Of a stretch of 64,000 nt of DNA, positions 34,654 through 46,802 are shown one piece after another; position 1 is the first letter of the stretch, and every line of letters begins with the position of its first letter. The stretch comes from Maylandia zebra. Taxonomy: Eukaryota > Chordata > Actinopteri > Cichliformes > Cichlidae. The translations under genes were made by a program, and so were the position numbers. Under the pieces are notes generated by a model that searched no databases, had not been told where the DNA came from, and worked only from the letters and a program-made list of their open reading frames with translations. The stretch is from assembly GCF_041146795.1 (NCBI RefSeq), contig NC_135168.1:36386870-36450869 (forward strand), in the 5' to 3' direction.

Positions 34654-35481
34654 TCAGAAAGCAGAACACCTCTCACCCCTCTCGGCTGGGCTCTTTTTGG
34701 TCACAGTGAACTTAGACTTGAGAGAATGATCTGCTATCAGCTGATTGATTTCATTTTGCTTGTAAGTGGACAATCTTTGGCTTATCCATGGTAACTTTGA
34801 CTCGTCTTCAGAGCTGCGGAAGGACCGTTTGCAGGCCCTGCCTATGAGGTACACCACCTCTGCCAGGTTGAGCAGCACACACACCGCAGACACTGCCAGC
34901 ATGAACACAGTGAATATGGTCTTTTCTGTCGGTCTGGAGACAAAGCAGTCCACCGTATTGGGGCAAGGGAATGAGTCACATTTCACCAAACGCACCATCT
35001 TAAAGTCAGGATAGATCAAGTAAAAGATGTAGAGAAAAGCCACTTCGAAAATTATTCTAAAGATGATACTGATCATGTATGTCCACCACAGAGCGCCCGT
35101 GATCTGAAACTTCTGGTTCTTGATGTGTTCCAGCTCTTTGGGACTACTGCGGCCTGCCCTCTTCAGGATCTTCTTGTCGATGTGCCTTCGGTGGGCTACG
35201 TGCATGGCCACTAAGAGTGCAGGGGTGGAGACCAGGATGAGCTGGAGTGCCCACAGACGGATGTGTGAAATTGGGAAGAACTGGTCGTAGCAGACGCTAT
35301 TGCAGCCGGGCTGCTGGGTGTTGCAGGTGAAGCCGGACTTTTCATCGCCCCAGACGCTCTCCGCAGCAACCACCAGGACCAGGATGCGGAAGATGAAGAT
35401 GACAGACAGCCAGACGCGTCCGATGCCAGTAGAGTGCCTGTTTACACCGCTGATCACGGCATAAAAGGACCCCCAGTTCAT
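34654..35481 (-). CDS. gjb1: Gap junction beta-1 protein (connexin 32)
   Basis: Single coding exon of 275 residues, close throughout to mammalian Cx32 (283 residues). Cx32 forms gap junctions in liver and myelinating glia. The start [20 protein letters not shown], loop 1 cysteines C53/C60/C64 ([12 protein letters not shown]), [37 protein letters not shown] and [12 protein letters not shown] match the beta-1 type. The C-terminal YKQNEINQL motif and CSAF end are conserved; human ends CSAC, a prenylation (CaaX) site. An acceptor TTTTCCCCAG at 35496 gives a 15-bp leader before the ATG, so a 5' untranslated exon lies upstream. It is neighbour to another connexin but from a different subgroup. Confidence 0.95.
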   Translation of the reverse strand: MNWGSFYAVISGVNRHSTGIGRVWLSVIFIFRILVLVVAAESVWGDEKSGFTCNTQQPGCNSVCYDQFFPISHIRLWALQLILVSTPALLVAMHVAHRRHIDKKILKRAGRSSPKELEHIKNQKFQITGALWWTYMISIIFRIIFEVAFLYIFYLIYPDFKMVRLVKCDSFPCPNTVDCFVSRPTEKTIFTVFMLAVSAVCVLLNLAEVVYLIGRACKRSFRSSEDESKLPWISQRLSTYKQNEINQLIADHSLKSKFTVTKKSPAERGERCSAF

Positions 35482-35495
35482 TTTCGACTCCAGGT

Positions 35496-37741
35496 CTGGG
35501 GAAAAGGGGATTAATATAAGTTTTTACAGGTGTAGGCAGTTACATGTGTGGGATGCTTTGCATCTAAAAATCACCCAAAATTCTAATTACTAAGAAAATT
35601 TACTCCCTTTTTTATTACTGGCATGAAGTCACAATGGCTTGCCAGTTAAATAAGGTCTTTAGACTATAACTGCACACAAAACTTAGCATTTCAGAAAAAA
35701 TCGAACCGGTGTAACATGAGTAGTTAGAGGTTTACCAGGCTCAGCCGGCGGTGCAAGCGGCGTAAGCAGCACCGGGTCCAAAGATGACCATCTTGAAGTA
35801 TGACCTGAGCATCAAGCCGGATTTGGCAGTCAGGAACAACAGACAAGAATTGCCAAGTAGCCTGCCGGCTGTATAAAAACAGGGGCGATGGCCTGCCATC
35901 ATGCACCGTCAGAAGACGCAACAGGTTGAAACCAATTGCAAAACATTTGCAGAACCACGTGATATGCTCATCCTGTATTAATACTCTACTCCCAGGCTGG
36001 CTTACAGCCCAACTGCAGACAGACTGACAGACTGCCAGCAAATTTCTCCAAGGGAGCAGCAAGACATGCATCTCATTGAGGCTTTCCTTTTTTTTTTTTC
36101 CCCTTGAGAGATCTCTATTGTTTGAGAATAGCTATGTTCTTTAAGGTTTTCCTTTAACAGATCTTAAAATTATGTGACTTTTAAAGCATATTCAGTAAAA
36201 CATTGCTACCATAAAGGGAATGATGATGAGACCGTAAGCATGCCAAGTATTTGCCAAGTCAAGTCACTGGGGCATGTCAGTCATCACTCACCCCAAATCC
36301 AACCTCTCACTGAATGTTAGTATAAAACAATTAGAAAGGAGATAACATGAATTTTTACCTTCAGCTGCTGGTGGTACACAAAAATGTGTACAAAATGGGA
36401 AGAAATAAATTCAAATTTGTGTTTTTTAGCGAGCCAAAAGGCTGGATTGAGAACACCATGCGTTTGGAAAATGCTAATCATTCCTCCGCCACTAGCCACT
36501 GCCCTGCACCGTAGCGGTCATATGCTCTTATATAAACTATTTACATACAATGGCACCCTTTATGGGGCTGCAACAAGACTCTTTCAGAATTCAGATCAAA
36601 CGCCTCGATTTCCGCCTACCCCGGGGCAAAAGAAAGAATCTGTGTGGACACAAAAGGCCTCAGCCTGCCACATTATTTATTGTGCTTGGCAGGGCAGGGA
36701 AGTGAAGGACGCTGTTGACCCGAGTCACTGCTGCTGCGACATTAACAGGTTTACGAATTCACACAGATTATATATGAACTAGGGAACTACTGCATAGTCT
36801 AATGGAGTGGCTAATTTGAATGCTACAGCACTTTAAAAGATTGATTTGATTAAATTGTCATTTGCACTTTAAAAATAAAATACAGCTTTAATTTTTGATG
36901 TTACCTAGACTTTTTAATTCCAACAATACTAGCACAAGAATATATTAACCCAGTCACACAGGTTAGTCCAGTTAGGTCCAATATAACATGTTACCAAATG
37001 GTTCATATTAAAAGTTATTATTTACATAGCACCGTCAACAGGTTAGTTGTGGTCACACCCCCTTCCACGTAACAGTAGAAACCATGATTTACGGCAACAC
37101 AACGTGGTCGTTTGTCATGTACAATCAGATGACACACAGTGGCTCACTGTGCCATGGGTTTTCCTGCATCACTCGCAGGCCGTAGTGGGAGGGTTTGGGT
37201 GGCCTGCTAATAATCTGAATGAACTGCACCTCATTTACATTCTCTCTACACAAGGAAGAGACACAAATGTGCAATTGTAGCAAACACATCTTTATTTCAA
37301 AGGCAAATCTGCACAAATAATGATAGGTTTGCCATTGCATAAGAACAATATTATTAAGTCAGCAAAGCTTTTCTGTGATCAAAGAAAAATTATACATTTA
37401 AAAAACAAAACCAAAAAAGACCTGTTGTACCATGCAGATAAGGTAATAATATAGATATGAATACAACTTAATAGAAAGCGGGTAATCAGACTGAGCAGGC
37501 ACTGTCTAGTGGCTAAAAATAATCAGGACTTGAAATACAGTTCTGTTCTTAAACACAGCAAAATGGAACAGGTTAACCAATATCTTTAAATTATACAGTC
37601 AAAATAAAACAAGCAAAACTAGTTTTGTATGCTTTCCCTGTACATAAAGAATAAAAGCTCGAGATACAAAAGAAAAACATGACTTAATGTGTACTAGTCC
37701 AGTTAATCCTTTATAAATCTACTTTTAATTTCTTTCTTTCT

Positions 37742-37743
<2 letters not shown>
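35496..37743. other. Intergenic, gjb1 upstream and tudor gene 3' flank
   Basis: Holds the unlocated 5' untranslated exon of gjb1 and the 3' UTR or flank of the tudor-domain gene. No coding exon is recognised. Confidence 0.4.

Positions 37744-37831
<88 letters not shown>
37744..37831 (+). repeat. (CA)n microsatellite
   Basis: An uninterrupted run of about 44 CA units. It begins 5 bp beyond the stop codon of the tudor-domain gene, so on the - strand it is a (GT)n run at the very start of that gene's 3' UTR. Confidence 0.95.
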
Positions 37832-37832
<1 letters not shown>

Positions 37833-37835
37833 GAA

Positions 37836-40800
37836 CTACTTCCTTTGAGTGTAGCATGATATGAGATACTTCTCCCAGTCAGAGTCCTGTTTCTGGGCTT
37901 TAAGCTGAACACTGTCTACAAAACAAAACGGAAAATTGTGAATATCAACATAGAGCGGTGACAATGAGGAATAAACACATCGCATTGAAGTATATTAGTG
38001 TAGTGTGGACTCTTAGAGAAAATGCATTTTTAAAATATAATGTAACTTACTTCTTTTGATGAGACTGGTCTTCTTAAGTTTGCTGTGGATGGCGTGTCCA
38101 TTCTGGGCCAGTCTCAAAGACAATGAAGCACCCCTCCTGAAATGATGTGTTAAGTGTGTTCATTACTTATTGGTCCTTTTTGAATGTAGAGTAGATGATT
38201 GTATTTTGCCTATTTGTGGCACAAACAGAAACAGTGCTGTGCAAAAGTCTTTCTGAAAGCCTGGACTACAAAGTGTTTCTTTGAACCTTGCTGCTTTTTT
38301 GCTCATTTTAAGAGGAACATTTGTTAAGCCACCCAACACTGTGGCCTTTAAATGATTTGAGCATTAAGAAAAGAAAAAAGAAAAAGTAAACTACAGCCTG
38401 TTGCCTGTTTATGTTTTCCCATTTCTTTTGCTGAATCTATGAAAAATGCCAAAGATAACAGTTTAACAGGCATAATAATATTTTTGCATCAACAAGGTGA
38501 TTCCTAAAGAGCTATGAACTTAACACTTAGCATATTTCAGCATGGAGTGCAGTGTGTCCTCAAAAGACTTTGGGCAAACTGGACAAGAAGAGTACAAAAG
38601 AAGTAGCAGGCAAAATCTGTGGCGACAAGGTCTTATGAGGATGAAACTTCTGGTGCCGTCATGGTTTGAGGTTCCATTTCTAGCCAAGCCAACTTATATT
38701 AAAAATAAATAAATAAATAAATAAATAAACAAAGCTTAACAGAGGAAACGGAAAAATGAGTTTCAGCCAGAGGTACTGGGGATCTTGTCATGACTGATGA
38801 GTACTGTTAAGATTTTGATCCACCACCATGCAATGCCATCTGCAAGGCATCCAACTGAAGATGGCCAATCAGCATGACAATAATCCCAATGTCACTGCTA
38901 ATACAGTAAAAGGATACCTGGATAGAAAACCGCAGTCAGTAATGAACTGGCTGCCTCAAAGCAGATTACTGAAGCAGTGTGGGATCATCTCAACAGAACA
39001 AAAGGACAGCAAACTTCCCAAGAAGAGTGCTGAATGACCTTCAAGAAGCCCGGAGAACTATTCCTGAAGACCATTTAAAGAAGTGACAAGGAAGCTGCCT
39101 AAGAGTTCACGCTGCATTCAAAATGATAAGTGGTCATTCCAAATATTGATTTTGAAATTTGTAAGAATTGTGCAAACTCTGTTTTTGCCTTATTTCCTGC
39201 ATTTCCAGGTATGTTTGCATATGTTTCAACAAACTGCTGCACTTGTTTTCCTAGCAAAATACATGAAAGGAAAGGAAAAAGAAATGGGTTGTGGCTCAAG
39301 ACTTTTTCACATTACTATACAGTCACCATGCTACTTCTTAATTTAACAATTTACATTGTTTAATGGTGATGTAATAATTTTTTTACTGTTAAAATTCTGT
39401 CCACTGAAACTTTTTACGCCACAATTAATTGACTGTGTTTTATGTTTCGATACCTCATGGCTCCGAGCTTTCCCTTCTCCATGAACAGCTCGACTGTAAC
39501 TTTGCCTTCCTGTGGGTACAGCCTAGCATAGAGGGTCCTGTTGTGTACAGTCGCTTTGAACCAGCCGACTGCCTCCTCAGACCAATCTCTCCCATTCAGA
39601 GGCATCACCTAAGGGGTAGGAAATACACACAAAATACCATGAACTGAGATAATTCATTTCCTTTTCTCACCAAGTAACAGATAACGCTGTGACTAATAGT
39701 GGACAAATGCAAATAATTAAGCCCACACTCTCACAGCACAGCTTTTTAACATTTCCATGTATGCAAACTCTGGCAGGGACAGTCCGTATGACTCTCTCTG
39801 AATATTTTTACATGTCCATGCAGGTGTACTGTAAATCCACTTACATTAGTCAGTGAAACCTGCACAGCCTGAAGTGGTATAGTAGCCATTTCAGGGGTCA
39901 GCTCCTTTATATTTGACAGTGACAGACAGGCAGTGTCACCATAGTCCAACCTTTTCACTTCCACCTTGATGGATGTCTCTGTCCCAGCACCATCTTACAT
40001 CCAAAAGACAGAGAGCATACAAAGCAAGACTAAAAATCCAGTGTGATATTCCCAAGTGGCTACCAGGAAAACAAAGTGACACTGCTACCATCTAGAGGCA
40101 TACATCTGCAAAAACATTTCAACACAAGGACAGAACCCACCTCTGCTCACACCACATATCTTTATCACCTGGCTCCTGCACCATTGTTCTCGCTCGGCGA
40201 CCCAACCCATTACTACGGTTCCAATATCTGGAATGCAGTTCTGCTCAGCATTTGAACTACTGGCTTTCCAGCTGTGCCAAATGAAAATAATAATGATGAT
40301 GACCAGAAACATGTGGGTTATTAAAAAAGAAAAAAAAAATCTACAAAGAAAACGGTTATGAATAAAAGGCATAAATGGCTCTTTAAGTTCTGAAAATGTC
40401 ATCAGTGAATCAGCGGGAAAATCTGAGAAAAAGCAGACTTAAGTTTAGCCTCAGCAATGAATGACTTACTCTGTGGCAAAGGCCTGTAGCTTCTCATGGG
40501 AGTCTGCCTGCTGGATGTAGAAGTTGCTCGGACTCACAATGTGAGACACCACAACCTCAGTCTCTTCAAATCTTCGGATTTGGAAATCGGGAATCTTTAA
40601 ACTGTTGGTTGTTGCCATTTTCGCACCATCAGAACTGTTATCACATTCAGGCTCTGCGCACTTGGGACTTTTGGGTTTCCAGTGGATATTCACACCCACG
40701 ATCTCTGGCTGAGTAGTTATATTTTGGCAGTCTTCACTTCCCAAGGGACCAGGATCAGAGACCCTCTCCACTACCTCTGCGAAGATGTCTCCAATATCCC

Positions 40801-42192
40801 AGAGTTCAGTTTGTGTTGCAATCACGCAACTATAGATGAGAGAGCCACTTGACTCGGCTTTTTTCACTCTGAAGACTGGGGCTCGGGTTTCAAACTTTGC
40901 ATTCAAAGTTTTTGGAGCAAGAACTTCTACCAGATCAGTGACAACGTGACTGAACTGGTCTTTTTGTGGTGTAATGGTAGGTGACACAGGGTGCTGTAAA
41001 TCTGAACTGTATGCACGTTTAGCCCACTCCATGGCCGTGACCTCCAGTGAACCCATGTTTTTAACTTTTGCTCTGAGGAAGTGCAGCAGCTGGGAGGATG
41101 TTTGTTTTTGGTGTTGCACCTTGACATCATCTTCACATCCCCAGTGTAATAGTGGTGTGGTGTTCATGGGTTTTGGGTTACTGAGCTCGGGGAAAACAGC
41201 TTTTAAGGGAGGTAAAAGTATTTGAGGCCTCTCTGCACTTCTGTCACGGCTCTCATCAGTGACAGGTGGAAAAATCCCAGCATCCACTTGGCTCTTCTCC
41301 TCAAAATCAACCTGCTTTTCTTCAACCTTAAAATCACAACTTGAAGTCAAAACAGTGCTGGTGAGGCTTGAAGAAGGCCTGCATATCATGTTGTCCTGAT
41401 AGCCTGCCGCAGGCTTCGAGGTGAGGAAGCGTTGTAGCTGCTGAAGAGACACCGTGGCTCCCAGTACCTGGATTGCTTTTGCTATTGAGCTCGCCATCAG
41501 CGAGTTCTTTAACATGGGCCCAAACTTAAAAACATCTGTAATCTGAATCTCTTTGATGCCAAGCTGCTGTATCTGATTTCCGCTGACTCCATTTTTAACC
41601 TTAGGAAGAAGACAAACCTGCGGGTCTGACAGGGAAAGCAGGCAGCAGAGGTTTATTAATACAGTTACTTATCCATCTGTAGCTATACGATTAATTTATA
41701 ACTTACCAGCTGTGAGGTCCTTTAATGAAGCTGAAAGCTTTGCGACTGTTTGACATTTCACATCTAAAGCTTTTGAGAGATCGCTGAACAAGTTCCTGGG
41801 ACAAGATGAATTCAGGTAACCTTGGACATCTTTATAGGCCTGGTTGTAAAAAAGGGGGAAATTTGTGTGGTTTATTTAAAAATACACATACATTGTGTTT
41901 ATTAGTTCAGAGGAAACCAATTTTGGCAGTCAGCTGATATTTCACGTTTTTGTAATGACGAACACACTGTACCTTTTTCCATTGGTCTTAGCAATATCAG
42001 CTAATGTAAGTAAATGCATTAATTAGTCGCTCGCTTGCCAGCTAGCTTTACCTTGATGGTGAAGTTGCGAAGGTCTTGTTCAAGTTTATTCCGGGCATTT
42101 TCCAGCAAGAACAGCTGGTAAGTTAACTGCACTTTCTGGGAAATCATGGAGGGCGCCGACTGGAGGGTGACAGCCAGCTGGTGAGGAGCCAT
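37836..42192 (-). CDS. Tudor-domain protein, eight exons, 672 residues
   Basis: Exons on - are 42192-42052, 41839-41707, 41625-40470, 40271-40153, 39993-39845, 39608-39454, 38136-38051 and 37915-37836. All have GT/AG junctions; they total 2019 bp and stay in one frame. The N-terminus (MAPHQLAVTLQSAPSMISQK, LLENARNKLEQDLRNF) looks helical or coiled coil. The large third exon is low in known motifs. Residues from about 460 form one extended tudor module: FEETEVVVSHIVSPSNFYIQ, VAEREQWCRSQVIK, VKRLDYGDTACLSLSNIKEL, then an SN-like part (VELFMEKGKLGAM, LSLRLAQNGHA). Such modules in TDRD and RNF17-type proteins bind dimethylarginine on Piwi proteins in germ granules; that role here is inference. 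I cannot name the orthologue. The stop lies 5 bp before a (CA)n run. Confidence 0.85.
38231..39321 (+). mobile_element. Decayed Tc1-like transposon in intron 6 of the tudor gene
   Basis: Starts ACAGTGCTGTGCAAAAGTCT and ends in a degraded inverse of it (CTCAAGACTTTTTCACATTA). Between 38860 and 39120 the + strand encodes the end of a Tc1 transposase, broken by frameshifts: NDNNPNVTANTVKGYLDRK, SVMNWLPQS, then RTIPEDHLKK and VHAAFK. An (AAAT)n run at 38703-38729 lies inside. Orientation is opposite to the host gene. Confidence 0.7.
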
Positions 42193-42888
42193 GGCGTGCG
42201 TGACCCCTGCCAGTATGACTGGTGGCTAGTTAGCGGCTAGTTAGCTAGCCAATTAGCGTTATTATTCCTGACTTTGACGGTCCTTTTCTTTTCATAGATT
42301 TTCTTGGGGGTTCCGCAAATTACCATAGTGGAACGATTCCTTTTAGTCTACTTTTTGACCTCGGTTTCTTCTTTAAAAACCCGGTTGTCATAAAAATGTA
42401 TCCCACTCCTTTTTCCACCAATGCCAGGCCGCCATCTTGAGAAGAGGCCCCAGCCAGTAGAGGTGGGCGGAATGGATCGAAAAATAAACCTCACTAACCT
42501 GCACTATGAAGAAAGTCCAAACCTTTTTGTGTGGTTTAGAGACAGAAAAACTTGCATTCCAGGTCTCCAAAGACTCCGTTTCAAAAGACCTGAAAAGCTG
42601 AAAGTGGTGTTTTGTTGCGTTAACTGATTATTGTGGAAAGTAATCATTGATATAGTAGTGATTAAAACGATAATTCATGGCATACTACTCTCCCCCAATT
42701 AGCTACCCGAATAACAAATAGTAACCAATCCTGGCCCTGCATTTACTTGGTATTGGATCGATACCAAGATTTGTAGTATGGAACAGCATTACTGTGAATG
42801 AGGGAAATGTGAATGTTGATTTTTTTTTTTTTTTTGCTAAATGTGCCTGTCTTTTTTTTTTTATCAGACAGCATTTGACAGTCTAGAG
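42193..42888. other. Upstream flank of the tudor gene
   Basis: Probable 5' UTR and promoter of the tudor gene; CCGCCATCTTGAGAAG near 42429 contains a YY1-type GCCATCTT site. T-runs lie at 42821-42861. No coding exon. Confidence 0.4.
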
Positions 42889-43384
42889 CAAGGATGTCAA
42901 GCTCATTTGACATAGTGGGCTGCATAGAGCCCACTTTGATCCATAAGAAGTTTAACCATCCATTGAATTTCTCAGATATCTTCATATAACAAAAAAGAAG
43001 TACATTTTAAGCAGAATGTCTCAGTTTTTCTACACGATAAAGAAATGCTGCTGTATTAAATGGAAGAAATCTGTCCATATTGTAAGTACTGGATGTAACA
43101 GACTATGACTTTCTAACTGTGGACCCTCTTTAAAAAGATAGAAGTTTCAGTTGTAGATATTGCATTTAACTGTTTATCTATTATTTAGTTACTTTGGTGT
43201 GTTATGAATGGTTACGAAGGAGGTCCTTATCAGTAGAAAAAGCTGTCAACCTTATAGAAAATACAGTTAAAAGTCCCAAATTTATGCCCTTTTTCTCAAT
43301 TTTTTTCCAAGTCTGTCTAGTTGGACAGAATGGAGTCTTTGGCGGTCTGATTCTGGCCCAGGGGCCATGTGTTTGGCACCCCTG
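42889..43384 (+). mobile_element. Non-autonomous hAT element (CAGGGGTGTCAAAC type)
   Basis: Ends are CAAGGATGTCAAGCTCA and its imperfect inverse ...GTTTGGCACCCCTG. The flanks GTCTAGAG (42881-42888) and GTGTAGAG (43385-43392) are an 8-bp target duplication with one difference. It is 496 bp with no coding sequence. This terminal motif is typical of an abundant vertebrate hAT MITE group. Confidence 0.75.
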
Positions 43385-43392
43385 GTGTAGAG

Positions 43393-44688
43393 GTAGAAAC
43401 AGAAAGTCGTGCAACTTTGCATGCAAGCTGTTGCTAATGTCTAAATGCCAGTAACTATCAACACCAAGAAGAAGAATGAATACAATTTACTTGTTGCATT
43501 CCTATGGTTTGACACCTAATGCTATCCACACAGTGTTCTTTTCTTCAAGTGCTCTTTGCTTGAACTTGTCAAGCTGCTACTTGATCTAGAAGCTGAAACG
43601 TGTGGGTGGGGCAATACAGACATTTTACTAAAGTTAATATTGCTCAAGAGTTAGATTGATAGGCAGTTTTGCTGTACCCGTGATAATGCTGACATCACAT
43701 ATACTGGTTCCAGTTGCAAAACGGCACTTTGCATCAGTTTCAAGAAGAGGGATTTGCCAATAGGAAGACAGCAAGAAAGATTGCTCAATGGCATATCTTT
43801 TTTTTCTTTTGGTGTACATCCAGAGGTACTTGCTTACAAATTCAAATATCTTTTCATGCCATTGCCAGTGGATCAGAATTGTAGGATGCAAGTCAAAGTT
43901 TAATGTTGTGTTGCTTAGTTTCACAATCTTAATGGATGACCTTCTCTGATCATGACCTTACAGTTAGGATTCTATGACTTGGTGGCATTTCAACTATAAT
44001 TGTTCACCTTCCCACCTCATTGATTTATTTTGTAGATACTGAAATGCGGGGAATGGTATTCTTAAATAAAGAACTGCACGATATCGTGGTTATTCAGTGC
44101 GACATGTTTATTATGTAAACCATACACCGTTGCAACATCTGACCACAGTCTCCAGGGTCAGAGCCACACATTATATATTACAGAACAGGCTGGTATAATG
44201 ACATTTCTTGTATAAAGACAAAATAAGCCATTCTTATTTAAAAATATATACAAATCAATATGTTTAAACAAAAGCTCTCTTACAAGGGTCTATATGGCAA
44301 TTGTGTTGAATTATTCAGGAGTCCAGTCGTGACTCTTGGAATGTTCTGCAAGGCTTCATAGACGTCATAAAAATGTAATCCATTGGCTAAAGCTTTTAGT
44401 TTCAAAACAAACATTCACGATGAAGAATGGATACGAACTCTTGTGATTCTTGATTTGACGTGCACTGTAACCAAACCACTTGGGAATCAGTAATGCCAAT
44501 TTCCAGTTTAAGATTTTAGCTTCAGAGGTCACGAAAAGTTTGCAGGTATGTCCTGTAAGACTGTAATGTGCAATAACCACAATCTTCACTTTTCCACCAA
44601 GTTTATGGTATGCTTACTTTACATAGCCCATGTGCATGTCTAAAATTATCTAAAAAAAAAAAAAACTGTAAAAGACTGATTTGAGACT
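43393..44688. other. Intergenic, LRRC32-like 3' flank
   Basis: Sequence between the hAT element and the LRR gene. Part is probably 3' UTR of the LRR gene. No exon recognised. Confidence 0.4.
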
Positions 44689-46802
44689 TCACACCATAAC
44701 AGATCTCTGTGTGCAGCACAGCTTCCTGCTGAACATGATGAAAACTGCTAACAAAACAATTGCAAATAAGACAATTATCATCATTTGTCCAAAATGAACT
44801 TCCTGTGCCTTTGTGCGCAATGAACAGTACAATGAAGGGTTCATCAGATATTCTGTCACCGTAAGGTTTCTAACTCTCGTAAAGCATTCTGCCTCACTGA
44901 TATCGGGCACTGTAATCTCCGTCTCATTTAAGACCATCAACCATCTGTTGTCACAGCAGTTGAAAGGATTCCCGCTTATATGCATGACGGTAAGGTTTGT
45001 GGATAAAGCACGAATCAACGAAGGGTTTAAAGTTATAAAAACATTATGTCTTATGTCAATTTCTCTCAGGGGAGAACAACTTAAACTTCTGGGAATTGTA
45101 TCCAGCAGGTTGTTCGATACGTTCAGGTGGGTTAATGCCGGCATGCACGGTAGAGACAACAGACGAGAGCTGGTTAAGTTGATCTCACTGATAATTAAGG
45201 ACTGAAGAGTTGTTTGCACACCTTCTAGCGCCCCCTCTTGCATGACCAGTGATGGATTTTTTGCAAGGCTGAGGGAAACCAAAGAAGTCCCCTGAAATGT
45301 GTTAGGCTGAAGCATTTTTATGCCATTTCCTTTAAGATTGAGGTGTTTTAGAGTCCCTAAGTAGGCGAATTCAACACAAAGGTCATCAAGATTTGTTTGC
45401 TGTGTTGAGTTAATGCTTCCTAAGTGATCAGCAGAAGTGCAAGGTTGGACTGAGTTGTCTTGCAGATTTAGTCTTTCTATTTGTGCGAGTGCACTGAGAA
45501 AAGGTGGGGAAATATATACCAGCCTGTTGCTTTGCAGGTCAAGGTGCTTTAGGGAGCGGAAGAAAAGCTGGCGAAGGGGTCCTGAGTCAGAGTCATTTCT
45601 CACATCCCAGATGATGCTTTGTAGACAGTTATAGCTGAGATTCAGAGTTTCTAAAGACAGCAATAGGCTTAAAGTCTCGATTGGGAAAGACCTGAAATGG
45701 TTGTAGCTCAGGTCAATATAAATCAGTGGCATGGGCCTCCAGTTTGAGTGTAGGTTGTTTTTTATTGCAATTTTTTCACCTACAATCTCACTATAAAGAG
45801 AATTTGTCTCTGACACCAAAGCAGCCTCTGAATAGGAACCGATCATGTTATTCTGTAAATAAAGATACCGCAAACGGTTCGTTTTCGGAACGATTGGAAA
45901 ATAAAGAAGTTTGTTGTGGCTGAGATCAAGAACTTCAAGCCTGTACAGCCTGCTGTCCTCATGTGTGACAAAAAACTCTACAGAGTTTCTGCTCAGATTT
46001 AGAAATTTCACTTGACGCAATTTAAAATCACAAATGTGCGCAAGATTGTTTTTAGCCAAGTTTAACACCTCTAATTGGATCAGTGATTCGAACGTCCCTT
46101 CTTCGATCTCAGATATCAGATTGTCGTCAATAGCAATGGCCCTCAGGCTTTTACTCTCTGTGAATAATTTGTGTGAAAGTCTTGTTAAAGCATTACCGGT
46201 CATCTTGAGCTGATCGAGGGCGGATTTGTTTCTAAGGTAGTGCTCGGCTGCAAAGTCACTCAGGCCGTTCATTGATATGTCCAAATCCTTCAGCCCGCTG
46301 AGGGATTGGAGGGCTTTGCTGTTATTGCCAAGGTTGTTGTTTAGTTCGTTTCTGGACAAATTCAGCTGCTCAAGTCGAACCAGGTTTTCAAACAGCCCCT
46401 CGGAGATGAGATCCAGCTGGTTGTTGCTCAAGTCCAGCTGCTCCAAGCAAGGCAGCTCAAGCTTGTGCAGCTGTCTGATGAAGTTATTGGACAGGTCCAG
46501 TCTTCTGATCCTTATATCCAAATCCACAGGGATAGAAGAGAGATTCCGATTGTTCCAGGACTGCTCCTTGAAATTAAAGGAACACAGTGTGAGCCTCAGA
46601 GATGGGGCACTTTTAAAAAATATCAAAACCAGCAATTCTGTAGGCTTAAGAAATAAATAAATAGTGCAAATTTAAAAACATTTAGCATTTATATTGATCA
46701 TGTTGAACCTACCCTCGAAGCATAATACGTCAGTCCTGTTACGCAAAGGTCATGGCTGAGTGACCAGAGTAGTAGGAAGTTGGAGAACATATGTCTGACC
46801 AT
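44689..46802 (-). CDS. lrrc32: LRRC32 (GARP)/NRROS-family leucine-rich repeat receptor
   Basis: Two exons, 46802-46709 and 46637-44689, join in frame to 680 residues. Exon 1 gives the start and a signal peptide (MVRHMFSNFLLLWSLS...). The second exon has no usable ATG at its 5' end, so the first exon is needed. About 20 leucine-rich repeats follow (LDLSNNFI, LNLSRNEL, LDLSHNKL and so on), then a C-terminal cap (NPFNCCDNRWL), one transmembrane helix (MMIIVLFAIVLLAVFIMF) and a short tail. GARP and NRROS bind latent TGF-beta at the cell surface. The FKLRQVKFLNLSRNSVE region, the LPCMPALTHLNVSNN repeat and the NCCDNRWL cap favour LRRC32 over NRROS in my reading. The intron of 71 bp is short and its junction (GTAG/GTTCAA to CTACAG/AA) was picked by phase. 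Confidence 0.8.

Noticed and set aside
34766-35014. Small + strand frame opposite gjb1
   Set aside because: It is a shadow of the gjb1 coding exon with no family resemblance.
46277-46660. Serine/leucine-rich + strand frame opposite the LRR gene
   Set aside because: It is an antisense product of leucine-rich repeat codons.
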